Positions 56,750 to 64,000 of a stretch of DNA of 64,000 bases are shown piece after piece (position 1 is the first letter of the stretch; every line of letters starts with the position of its first letter). The DNA is from Kitasatospora viridis. Lineage in GTDB: Bacteria; Actinomycetota; Actinomycetes; Streptomycetales; Streptomycetaceae. A program made the position numbers and the translations under genes. Below the pieces are notes generated by a model. That model was given only the letters and a program-made list of their open reading frames with translations. It searched no databases and was not told where the DNA came from. The DNA is taken from positions 1-64,000 of the forward strand of contig NZ_VIWT01000008.1 of the NCBI RefSeq assembly GCF_007829815.1, read 5' to 3'.

Positions 56750-57472
56750 TCATCCGGTCCAGGCGTCCGGGTGCAGCGAGGACAACTGCTTGACGTTCTG
56801 CGGCCAGTACGAGGGCAGCCCGTCGTACGGGTTGCCCGCCGCGAGGTTCGGGGAGTTGTAGCAGAACACCGTCCGGATGCCCCGCGCGTACGCGCGGGCG
56901 ATGGCCTGCTGAGACGACGCCAGGTCCGGCACGGACTTCAGCACCACCGCGTACCGGCTCGGCGGGAAGTTGCCCAGCCACGTCGGCGGCGTCCAGGCCA
57001 TCCAGTCCTGCACGGTGCCCTCGAAGATCACCGTCTGGTCGGCCATCGCGATGTACGCCGGGTCCGGCACCACCCCGGGGTTGAGCACCACGAAGCGGGC
57101 GCCGTGCTTGCGCAGGCCCAGGACAGTCGTGGCCGTCGACTGGATGTGCCCGGGGTCGGGCGGGCACTGGTCCAGGAAGACCGCACTGAAGCCCCGGCCC
57201 CGCCAGGTGTCCATGTCCTGGAAGACGTTGAAGTCCAGCCGAGTCCCGTAGGTGTACGCGATGTAGGCGGCCACCGTGGTGCCAGCGGCCATCACGGCCT
57301 TGCCCACGTCGGAGAGCACGGTGTCCTCGGTCGTGCCGGGCCCGTTGAACTGGTTGAGCACCACCCAGTCCACCGGCAGCCCCGGGACCGCAAGGTCGGC
57401 CCAGGGCGCCCCGTTGATGCCGGGGTGCACGTACAGCGGCACCCCGGCGCCCATCGTTGACGGTGCGAGCAT
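56750..57472 (-). CDS. Spherulin-4 / GH135-like glycoside hydrolase domain protein
   Basis: A 240-residue protein matching the spherulin-4 family (GH135), a TIM-barrel group that includes a fungal galactosaminogalactan hydrolase: GVPLYVHPGINGAPWADL, WVVLNQFNGPGTTED, VAAYIAYTYGTR, FSAVFLDQCPPDPGH, FVVLNPGVVPDPAYI and DQTVIFEGTV. In the family the acidic pair after the FLD strand is usually Asp-Glu; here it is Asp-Gln, while the later Glu (FEG) is kept, so activity may be changed. No signal peptide. Next to the portal it may be a head-borne or lysis-phase enzyme; the substrate is unknown. Confidence 0.72.
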   Translation of the reverse strand: MLAPSTMGAGVPLYVHPGINGAPWADLAVPGLPVDWVVLNQFNGPGTTEDTVLSDVGKAVMAAGTTVAAYIAYTYGTRLDFNVFQDMDTWRGRGFSAVFLDQCPPDPGHIQSTATTVLGLRKHGARFVVLNPGVVPDPAYIAMADQTVIFEGTVQDWMAWTPPTWLGNFPPSRYAVVLKSVPDLASSQQAIARAYARGIRTVFCYNSPNLAAGNPYDGLPSYWPQNVKQLSSLHPDAWTG

Positions 57473-57475
57473 CGC

Positions 57476-57592
57476 TCAGTTCCCCCCGTAGATGACGTAC
57501 GGCACGAACCAGGCGGTCAGCGCGAGCCAGCACAGGGCCGCGCACAGCCCGGCGCAGGCGCTCACCAGGAGCGGCCAGAGCTTCTCCTTCAT
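57476..57592 (-). CDS. 38-residue membrane protein
   Basis: A short ORF starting ATG 57592, four bases after GAGGAGGGG, encoding one hydrophobic helix (WPLLVSACAGLCAALCWLAL) with a short polar end. It fits exactly between two genes with gaps of 3 and 10 bases, which supports translation. Function unknown. Confidence 0.5.
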   Translation of the reverse strand: MKEKLWPLLVSACAGLCAALCWLALTAWFVPYVIYGGN

Positions 57593-57602
57593 CGGCCCCT
57601 CC

Positions 57603-58541
57603 TCAGGCTCGGAAGAGCGGCAGTTCAGGCGGACCGGCCGGACGCGGACGCGGAACGTGCGGCGGCGCCTGGTGGCTGAAGCCCGGCCCGGCCGCCGGAG
57701 CGGACGGCGGGGCCACCGGGGACTGCGACTCGGGGTGGCTGAACGTGGCCTCCGGGTCCGTCGGCAGGTGCAGCTGCACCGGCCCGGACGGCTGCGACAT
57801 CCCGTCCTCGAACGACACCTGCGGCGCCGGGCCGGTCGACCTCGGCGCGCTGTCCGCACCGGGAAGGTCCGAGAACGACGGTGCTGAAGCCGGACCGGAC
57901 GGCTGCACCGGGGTGTCCGGCTTCGGCGCGTCCGAGAACACCGCCGGAGACGGCCCGCCACCGCCCGTACCGCCGCCACCGGCCGACGGAGCCGCACTGC
58001 CGCCTCCGGCCGAGGGCGTGCCCGGGAGCTGGTCCATGGACGGCTTCCAGTGCTTCGCCCGGTCAGTGAACGGGCCATCCGCGACGTTGCCGAAGTTCTC
58101 GTACGCGAGCGGGTACGCGGTCGCCATCTTCGCGTGCTGCTCCGCCGCAGCCTCGGCCAGCTCCAGGCAGCGCGCCAGCGGCAGCCCGGGGTTGTCGGCC
58201 GCCGCCCGCGCCGCGAGCTTCGCCACCGCCGCCACCCGGGCACTGTCGTCCTGCCGCACCGGCGGCGGCACGCTGGCGGCGCGGGCCTCGCTCAGCAGCT
58301 TCCAGCGCCGCACCAGGTCCTGCTCCAGGGCCTCCACCGGGTACCCGCGCTGAGCCGCCGCCCGCCGCAGCGGCTCGGCCGCCAGCGCCAGCCGGTGCAG
58401 CGCGTCCCGCTCGTCCACGGCTGCCGACAGCAGCGGCCACACCGACACCTCGACGTCCTGCAGCGCCGCGCTGCGGGCCAGCTGCTCCTGCTCGGCCTCC
58501 AGGTCCCGGGCCGCGTTGTTCCACATCATGTCCGCGAACAT
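57603..58541 (-). CDS. Helical protein with Pro/Ser-rich tail
   Basis: A 312-residue protein coupled to the upstream gene (TGATG). Residues 1-155 are helical and Ala/Arg/Glu-rich (ARDLEAEQEQLARSAALQDV, RCLELAEAAAEQHAKMATAY). The rest is Gly/Pro/Ser-rich with recurring phrases (FSDAPKPD, FSDLPGADS, FSHPESQS, FSHQAPP), each an F-S-x-x-P motif. Probably a structural or injected protein by location near the portal. No family was recognised. Confidence 0.5.
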   Translation of the reverse strand: MFADMMWNNAARDLEAEQEQLARSAALQDVEVSVWPLLSAAVDERDALHRLALAAEPLRRAAAQRGYPVEALEQDLVRRWKLLSEARAASVPPPVRQDDSARVAAVAKLAARAAADNPGLPLARCLELAEAAAEQHAKMATAYPLAYENFGNVADGPFTDRAKHWKPSMDQLPGTPSAGGGSAAPSAGGGGTGGGGPSPAVFSDAPKPDTPVQPSGPASAPSFSDLPGADSAPRSTGPAPQVSFEDGMSQPSGPVQLHLPTDPEATFSHPESQSPVAPPSAPAAGPGFSHQAPPHVPRPRPAGPPELPLFRA

Positions 58542-60517
58542 CAGCTCTGCTCCCCGTTCCGCTCCTGCAGCAGCCCGGCCTGCACCCGACGTCGGAACGC
58601 CGCCGCCGACGCGGGCAGCGCGTACTGAGGCGGCGTCATGCCGCTGTCCGGCAGCGTCTGCACCACACCCGGCGAGTCCACGCCGCGCGAGGCCGGAACC
58701 ACCGGCGCCCCCGTCGGAGCCGCTCCGTTGTACGGCGACGGCCCACCGGCCGCCGCCGCGTCCATCCCGCCTGCCAGCGGCCCCGGCCGTCCGGGCCCGT
58801 TGATCGGCGTCGACCCCGACGGGTCCGCCGACGTCCCCGGCGCGGTCGTGTCCATCTGCAGCGTCGTCGCCGCCTGCGCCTGCAGGTACGTGCCGTCCGT
58901 CGGCAGGCCGTGCTCGGCCGCCACCTGGTGGGTGAACCGGCGGTGCAGCGCGATCCGCTGGCCCAGCGCCGGAGCCCGACCGGCCAGCCGCTGGTGCTCC
59001 TTGATCCACTCCCCGCGCTGCGCCGGGTGGTCGGTCAGCCCGGCGTAGATCCCGGCCTCCATCTCCGCCGTCCCCGCCAGCACCAGCGGAGTCCCCGGCC
59101 GCCACCGCATCGCGTACCGGTACCCCCGCTGGAAGTCCGGGTGCTGCATCTCCTGACGGGTCGCCACGTGCCGCGAGGCGTACACCTGCTGCGGCTTCTT
59201 CGTGCCCTGCCCGTTGTCGCCCCCCAGGCTCACCGGCACGTCCTGGCCCACGGAGGCGGGCTGCGCCGAGGTGTACGCATCCACGTACGACCGCGCCGCG
59301 TGCCCGTCGGAGAACGACGGCGCCTGCCCGGCCGGGTCCTTGCCGTCAGCCGCGCCCTGCGCGGCCGTACCCGGCGCAGCGGGCGGCGTGGACGCCGGGG
59401 TGTTGGCGATGTTCGGCTGCACCGTCTGGTGCGGGTGGCTCCACTGGTCGGCCTGCACCTGCCGACCGGCCGTGGTGTGCTGCGCAGGGCGGGCCGGTAC
59501 GCCGCCGGGGACGGCGTGGCCGCCCTCGTCGTGCTCTTCGCCGCTCATCTCCCACGGGAACATCACCTGCTCCGGCAGCGGGGTCGGGGCGGGGTGGTCA
59601 TGGACGTCGATGGCCTGCTGGATCTGCGGCAGCCCGGAGGCGGCCTGGGCCCGCCGGGGCACGTCCCCGCCGTCCTGGTGGCCGCCGAGCTGCTCGGGAC
59701 TGCCCTGGCCGCCGTCTCCGGCCGGAGCGGGGGACGGCCCGTTACCGCCGCCGGGCGGGTTCCAGCTCAGCTCGTCGGTGGTGGAGTGCCCGCCCGGCTT
59801 CTCCGGGGTGCCCTGGCCGCCGTTGCCGGACATGATCTCCTGCAGCAGCGGGTTCCGCTCGGAGGTCTCGGTGCCGACGGAGCCGGAGTTCAGCTCGTGC
59901 ACGGGCGGAGCGAAGTTGTCGAAGACGTCGGTCGGCAGCTCGGTCGGCTTGTTCGTCACGCCGTCCGGGGCGGTGGTCTGCTGGATCTGGTCCAGGCCCG
60001 AGCCCGCCTGGGCGCGCAGGAACGCGGCGTAGTCGGTGAAGACCTGGACGGCCTCCTCCCGGCCAGCGCCGTACCCGGCGGCCACCCGGTGGGCCAGCCC
60101 CTTGGCCTGCTCGGTGAACTCGGCCTCGTCGGCCCGGACTTCAGGCGACAGCTGGGAGAACCACAGCCCTGCCTGCGCGACGATCGCCGACCGGTCGACC
60201 TCGGGTTCGCCGAGACCGGCCAGCCAGTCGCTGGCGGAGCTGGTGCGCTCGAACGTCGGGGCCGGGGTGAGGGTCTCGGTCACCACGGTGGCCGCCCAGT
60301 CGATCTCGCGTTCCCGGGCGGCGTCCACGGCGGCCGTGCGGTCCATCTCGTCGAGCTGGGCGACCAGCCGGGCCTGCGCCGCCAGGGTCGGGGCGGCGTT
60401 GATGGCCCGCAGGATCGCGCCCCGGTCCTTGGGGGTCGTCACAATCTCCTCCAGTGCGGCTGCGGCAAGGTCGGCGGAGGAGAGGCGACCAAGCCAACGC
60501 GACAGGCGACGCAGCAT
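58541..60517 (-). CDS. Large Gly/Pro-rich protein upstream of the portal region
   Basis: A 658-residue protein; ATG 60517 follows GGGAGG. The first 190 residues are helical (WLGRLSSADLAAAALEEIVT, RAINAAPTLAAQARLVAQLD). The middle is low-complexity with an internal duplication: RAQAGSGLDQIQQ and RAQAASGLPQIQQ, each followed by GGQG-(S/T)PE-x-x-GGH. The C-terminus is again folded (YRYAMRWRPGTPLVLAGTAE, HQRLAGRAPALGQRIALHRR). Its size and place suggest an internal head or injected protein, but nothing enzymatic is recognisable. Confidence 0.55.
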   Translation of the reverse strand: MLRRLSRWLGRLSSADLAAAALEEIVTTPKDRGAILRAINAAPTLAAQARLVAQLDEMDRTAAVDAAREREIDWAATVVTETLTPAPTFERTSSASDWLAGLGEPEVDRSAIVAQAGLWFSQLSPEVRADEAEFTEQAKGLAHRVAAGYGAGREEAVQVFTDYAAFLRAQAGSGLDQIQQTTAPDGVTNKPTELPTDVFDNFAPPVHELNSGSVGTETSERNPLLQEIMSGNGGQGTPEKPGGHSTTDELSWNPPGGGNGPSPAPAGDGGQGSPEQLGGHQDGGDVPRRAQAASGLPQIQQAIDVHDHPAPTPLPEQVMFPWEMSGEEHDEGGHAVPGGVPARPAQHTTAGRQVQADQWSHPHQTVQPNIANTPASTPPAAPGTAAQGAADGKDPAGQAPSFSDGHAARSYVDAYTSAQPASVGQDVPVSLGGDNGQGTKKPQQVYASRHVATRQEMQHPDFQRGYRYAMRWRPGTPLVLAGTAEMEAGIYAGLTDHPAQRGEWIKEHQRLAGRAPALGQRIALHRRFTHQVAAEHGLPTDGTYLQAQAATTLQMDTTAPGTSADPSGSTPINGPGRPGPLAGGMDAAAAGGPSPYNGAAPTGAPVVPASRGVDSPGVVQTLPDSGMTPPQYALPASAAAFRRRVQAGLLQERNGEQS

Positions 60518-60531
60518 CGTGGACCTCCCTC

Positions 60532-60565
60532 CGCCCCTTCCCACCGGGCAGAGGCGGCCGGACAG
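60532..60565 (-). promoter_or_regulatory. Late element CTGTC-N21-AAGGGGCG before the large Gly/Pro-rich gene
   Basis: The rightmost copy found. It ends 14 bases before ATG 60517, in the divergent gap to the plus-strand gene at 60626. Confidence 0.6.
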
Positions 60566-60625
60566 GACCCGGACTGTCCCCTGAGTGCGCTACCGTTCGG
60601 GGAGACCAGCAGGACGGAGGCAGCG

Positions 60626-61435
60626 GTGCTCAAGATCAGGGGGTTCGACGGCACCCCGGACGTCGTCCCGGGCTGGGAGGCGCGGGAGTCCGCCAGCGAG
60701 GCGGACGCCGACGTCCTGGAGCAGACGGCGCAGAGCACCGCCGACACGGTCGCCAGCGCCTGGCGGCAGCTCACCGACCGCCACGCGAGCAGCGTGACGG
60801 GGGCGCCGTCCCCGCTGCAACAGCTGCTTCTCAACGCCTGGCCGTACCGGGCGGTCGTCGAAGAGACTGACGCATCGTCACCTCATCGGGTGACCCGCGT
60901 GCGCCTGGAGTGCTACCTGGGCAGCGGACGCATCCACGACCTGCTCCACAGCTCCACCGGGCGCCACGTGCTCGCCCTGCTCCAGGCCGAGACTGGCATC
61001 GCCTTCACCCTGCCGATCTGCAGCACCCGCTGGCTCACCCTCGGCATCATCCACTGCACGCCGCGCGCACCCAGGCAGAGCCGTCCGGCCCGAACCGCGC
61101 AGGACGAAGCGGCCTTCAAGGCCAGGGTTGACGCGATCATCAACGGCAGCCTCGTCGAGGACAGCCTGACCTTCCCCGCCGACCGGCTCAACTACGCCCT
61201 GCGCAAGCACCTCGGGGTGAGCGCGACCACCTTGAGCTGGGCAGCAGCCCCCGAAGGACACTGCGCCGTCTACTTCGAGCGCAAGGCCGCCGCACGGCTG
61301 GCCGACTTCGGGATGCCGGTCGAAGGCGTACCGGGCCCCCACAACCCCAGCATGGTGCAGTACCTGCTCACAGACGCCCAGTGCCACGAGATCGCGGACC
61401 GCGCGGCCGGACGGCAGTCTGCCCTTACGGCGTAG
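60626..61435 (+). CDS. Plus-strand hypothetical protein
   Basis: A 269-residue protein; GTG 60626 follows CGGAGG. It looks globular (PLQQLLLNAWPYRAVVEETD, RHVLALLQAETGIAFTLPIC, AAPEGHCAVYFERKAAARLA) without transmembrane parts. It overlaps the following convergent gene tail to tail by 11 bases. I do not recognise the family. It is divergent from the late operon and lacks the late element. Confidence 0.55.
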   Translation: MLKIRGFDGTPDVVPGWEARESASEADADVLEQTAQSTADTVASAWRQLTDRHASSVTGAPSPLQQLLLNAWPYRAVVEETDASSPHRVTRVRLECYLGSGRIHDLLHSSTGRHVLALLQAETGIAFTLPICSTRWLTLGIIHCTPRAPRQSRPARTAQDEAAFKARVDAIINGSLVEDSLTFPADRLNYALRKHLGVSATTLSWAAAPEGHCAVYFERKAAARLADFGMPVEGVPGPHNPSMVQYLLTDAQCHEIADRAAGRQSALTA

Positions 61436-61862
61436 CTTCGCCCTGCTCCGGCTTGGTGTTGATCGTGCCGCCCGCCGCCAGCAGCTCCTTCTTCGGCACC
61501 GGCCTCATCGTGAGCCGTACGCTCGCACCCCCGAGTCCGGGGGAGTTGGAGATGTAGGCGGCCTTGTCCACGTTGCCTTCGTCCAGGAGGGCGTAGGTGT
61601 AGTCCTTGTCGTCGTGCTCGACGTCCCCGGCCAGGTGCATGAGCCAGCGGGTGTACAGCGCCAGCTCCTTGCCGATGTCCCGCTTGGCGTCCATGCCGTA
61701 GACGGCGTGCACTTCGCCGATGAGCACGCCGCCGTGGCTGATGGTCCAGTTGATCGGCTCCATGTCGGCCTTGGCAGCCCTGCTGAACAGCTTGCCCAGC
61801 GCCCGGTAGCCAGCACGCTGGTACTCGATGCTGTACGTGTGCTGCGGTGGGGAGAAGGCCAT
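61425..61862 (-). CDS. Hypothetical protein
   Basis: A 145-residue protein, start ATG 61862 with only a weak ribosome site. Sequence: YSIEYQRAGYRALGKLFSRA, INWTISHGGVLIGEVHAVYG, DKDYTYALLDEGNVDKAAYI. It could be a small alpha/beta enzyme-like or regulatory protein; no family was recognised. It lies 48 bases after the large coiled-coil gene and may be co-transcribed with it. Confidence 0.45.
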   Translation of the reverse strand: MAFSPPQHTYSIEYQRAGYRALGKLFSRAAKADMEPINWTISHGGVLIGEVHAVYGMDAKRDIGKELALYTRWLMHLAGDVEHDDKDYTYALLDEGNVDKAAYISNSPGLGGASVRLTMRPVPKKELLAAGGTINTKPEQGEATP

Positions 61863-61910
61863 GGCCGGAGTCTAGAGGACTCTGGCCATGGCTATGGTCA
61901 CTTTCTGTTG

Positions 61911-63827
61911 TCACATCTTCGCTGTCAGGGTGTTCGGGAGGTGGGGTCCGATGTACCCGATGTGGATCTTTCCGTCAGCCCGGGTCGAGTCGAACAGGTG
62001 CAGCCGGGGGTAGGGGACCTGGGCTCCGAGCCGGATGTGCGCGCCCATGTACGCCCGCTCCGACGGGTGGGCGGACCTCGGCACCGGGAACACCCGGGCG
62101 TTGAACCACTCGTCGCGGGCCTTGACGGCCGCCGACTCGTCCGGGACGAACGCGCTGGCGGAGATCGGGTTCAGGGCACCGGGCCAGCGCAGGTACTGGT
62201 AGATCGACGACAGCTCGGGCCGGTCGCTTCCGGCGGTCGCGCGGGCCTGCCCGTAGGACTCCAGCATCTCCAGCGCGCCCCAGGCGCGATTGATCCACAA
62301 CGCGCTGTGCGGTGAGTCCAGCTCGGCGATGCTGTCGGGCACCCGGTCCCCGAGCACCACGTACTCCAGCAGCTCGTGGCCCATTTCGAGGAACTCGTCC
62401 CACGAGGCGGCCACCGGCCGGGCGGCGGGCACGGCCTCGTCGAAGGGGGCCTTCTGCAGGTCGGCGAGCTTGCGGCGCAGGAAGGCGATCTCCCGGACCT
62501 GGTCGTCGCCTTCGGCTTCCAGCTCCACCACCCGCTGGTTGGCCGCGTCGCGGTCGCGTACGGCGGCCACCGCGACTTGCCGCAGCGCCGCCGTGTCCGG
62601 GCGGGCCCGCAGCTCCTCGACCTCGGCCCTGGCCGCCGTCAGCTGGATCTTGGTGTCCTCAAGCTCCTCCAGGGTGCCGTTCAGCTCGCCGAGGATCTCC
62701 TCCCGGCCTTCGGCGAGCATGGCGATCTCCTCCTGTGGAGAGGGCCCGGTGACCTCCTGGACGGTGATGCCCTCGGGCCCGACGTCGACGCGGGTGAGGG
62801 AGCCGAACAGCTCGACCAGGTCCCCCAGCATGAAGCCGCTGCGCTCTTCCTCGTGCTCCTCGATGGTCTCGGCGATCCCGACGGTGTTGCGGACGTTGTT
62901 CTCCACCCACTGGGTCATGTCGCACGGCATCTGGTGGTAGACCTGCAGACCCCGGGCGGCGCGGCCGGAGACGACATCGTCGTGGGTGAACATCACGTTC
63001 GAGGAGCGCAGGCCCTCACGCAGGGTGGGCAGGATGAACGCGCCACCGGGATGCAGGCGCATGTCGTACTGGTGGGCGAGGGCCTCGTTGAGCTGGTCGT
63101 ACTCAGGGCCGGAGACGGTCCACAGGACCGTGTTGCCGTGCATGGAGGGAGTGAAGTCCTCCACCAGGGCCTTCGCGTTGGTGGCCTTGACCAGGTCGTC
63201 GTCGTGGACGAAGACGGTGGTCGTGTCGGCGTACCTGCCCAACTCCTGCAGCTGGACCTGGAGGCTCTTGGTGTTCCCGAAGCTGCTCTTCGTCAGGCGG
63301 TTGATCTTCAGCATGCGCCCGCCGAGACCACCGTGGGCCCGGTCCCAGCCGACGTTCTTGTTCTCCGGCATCAGCCTGACCGCTGGGGAGAGCCAGTGGC
63401 TCTGCCAGGTCGGCTCGCCCGGGGCGTAGGCGACGATCGTCCAGGCGCCTCGCTTGTCCGCGCCCTTGGCCTTGCTCACTGGGAGGCCAGGCCCTGGGGA
63501 GAACGACTCGTCGGAGGCGCGGATGTCGGCGATGTTGCAGTGGCTGGTGTCGAGGACGGTGAGGGTGGCGTAGATCCGCACCGGGGTGGGGTCGTTCGTC
63601 CTGCGGGGCTCGGTCCACCGGGCGGCGAAGCCGTACCCGTTGGCCTTGCTGACGTCGGCGGCCCGGATGTCGAGCAGCTCGAACCTCGGCTCGGGGTGGT
63701 CCTCCTGCCGCTCGGCGTGGGTCAGGATCTCGTGGAGCTGCGCGGGTGCGTCGCGCAGCAGTCCCCTACCGAGCCAGGAGTTGAGAGGGCGGCAGCGGAT
63801 CGTCAGCGTCTTGGGCCGGATGGCCAT
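61911..63827 (-). CDS. Large protein with central coiled coil, unknown function
   Basis: A 638-residue protein; ATG 63827 follows GAGGAAG. An N-terminal alpha/beta region (YGFAARWTEPRRTNDPTPVR, VKATNAKALVEDFTPSMHGN) is followed by a coiled coil at about 380-480 (LAEGREEILGELNGTLEELE, IREIAFLRRKLADLQ-like). The C-terminal 150 residues form a compact domain (WDEFLEMGHELLEYVVLGDR, YMGAHIRLGAQVPYPRLHLF, HIGYIGPHLPNTLTAKM) that has the look of a widespread actinobacterial plasmid/prophage C-terminal domain. It lacks the late element and is probably an accessory gene rather than a virion gene. Confidence 0.55.
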   Translation of the reverse strand: MAIRPKTLTIRCRPLNSWLGRGLLRDAPAQLHEILTHAERQEDHPEPRFELLDIRAADVSKANGYGFAARWTEPRRTNDPTPVRIYATLTVLDTSHCNIADIRASDESFSPGPGLPVSKAKGADKRGAWTIVAYAPGEPTWQSHWLSPAVRLMPENKNVGWDRAHGGLGGRMLKINRLTKSSFGNTKSLQVQLQELGRYADTTTVFVHDDDLVKATNAKALVEDFTPSMHGNTVLWTVSGPEYDQLNEALAHQYDMRLHPGGAFILPTLREGLRSSNVMFTHDDVVSGRAARGLQVYHQMPCDMTQWVENNVRNTVGIAETIEEHEEERSGFMLGDLVELFGSLTRVDVGPEGITVQEVTGPSPQEEIAMLAEGREEILGELNGTLEELEDTKIQLTAARAEVEELRARPDTAALRQVAVAAVRDRDAANQRVVELEAEGDDQVREIAFLRRKLADLQKAPFDEAVPAARPVAASWDEFLEMGHELLEYVVLGDRVPDSIAELDSPHSALWINRAWGALEMLESYGQARATAGSDRPELSSIYQYLRWPGALNPISASAFVPDESAAVKARDEWFNARVFPVPRSAHPSERAYMGAHIRLGAQVPYPRLHLFDSTRADGKIHIGYIGPHLPNTLTAKM

Positions 63828-64000
63828 GCGGTACTTCCTCTGTACTTGGGGCGCGGCAGCGGTTCCATCATCGCGCGCGGCGCCGACATCGGTCGGTCGA
63901 GTCCTAGTTAAGCAACTGAGCAGGTCATCCGGTGCGACGTTCCCGGAACTGCCCAACTCCCCCGTGGAGTAGGGCTACCATCCTGCGCAACATTTTTCTA
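63828..64000. other. Leader of the coiled-coil gene, right window edge
   Basis: 173 bases with no ORF I can support. It is somewhat AT-richer near 63905-63925 (CTAGTTAAGCAACTG) and probably contains the promoter for the leftward gene; no clear -35/-10 pair was found. Confidence 0.35.

Noticed and set aside
63939..63949. GTTCCCGGAAC as a fifth parS-like site
   Set aside because: The arms match but only one base separates them instead of four, and the flanks differ; likely chance.
1..64000. tRNA genes, CRISPR arrays, insertion sequences, integrase or att sites
   Set aside because: None was seen while reading both strands; short or degenerate examples could have been missed without computation.

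Overview
This is a GC-rich actinobacterial sequence, most likely from Streptomyces or a close relative. It carries most of the virion genes of a contractile-tailed (myovirus-like) temperate phage. The phage assignment rests on a portal, a prohead protease, a major capsid protein, a tail sheath, a tube candidate, a frameshifting tail-assembly-chaperone pair, a tape measure, gp25/gpJ/gpI-type baseplate proteins and several tail fibres, nearly all on the minus strand. A ParA/ParB-like partition cassette with four parS-like palindromes lies inside the tail genes, and no integrase is visible. I therefore infer a phage-plasmid (plasmid prophage). No terminase or replication genes are in the window, so the element continues beyond it.

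Layout from left to right: an edge-truncated plus-strand winged-helix protein (3-890); fibres and receptor-binding proteins (1.2-8.3 kb) with YadA-head-like repeats and one beta-helix; a 1408-residue baseplate/fibre protein headed by a poly-gamma-glutamate-hydrolase-like domain (8.3-12.5 kb); the baseplate and hub (12.5-21.2 kb); tape measure, chaperones and tube (21.2-24.9 kb); the plus-strand par cassette (25.1-26.8 kb); sheath and neck/connector genes, including a ParB-fold plus Arr-like ADP-ribosyltransferase protein (26.9-33.3 kb); head genes (33.3-41.2 kb); a plus-strand XRE/ImmA-IrrE/membrane module that is probably the lysogeny switch (42.2-45.3 kb); accessory proteins and a lysis cassette with two related amidases (45.4-50.7 kb); an SGNH-hydrolase fibre and the portal (50.8-55.7 kb); a spherulin-4-like glycosidase and large Pro/Gly-rich proteins (56-60.5 kb); and uncharacterised genes to the right edge.

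The late genes read leftward. Many are preceded by the same two-part element, on the minus strand CTGTC, then 20-22 bases, then AAGGGGTG, ending 13-85 bases before a start codon. I count 17 good copies and one degenerate copy, all pointing the same way. Several directly follow a strong terminator hairpin, giving a gene-terminator-element-gene pattern expected of a phage-specific late promoter or regulator site. The plus-strand genes (par, immunity, orphans) lack it. The par cassette and the immunity module thus look like early or lysogenic units embedded in the late region. The main points for follow-up are this element, the par cassette with its sites, and the unusual enzymatic domains on virion proteins.
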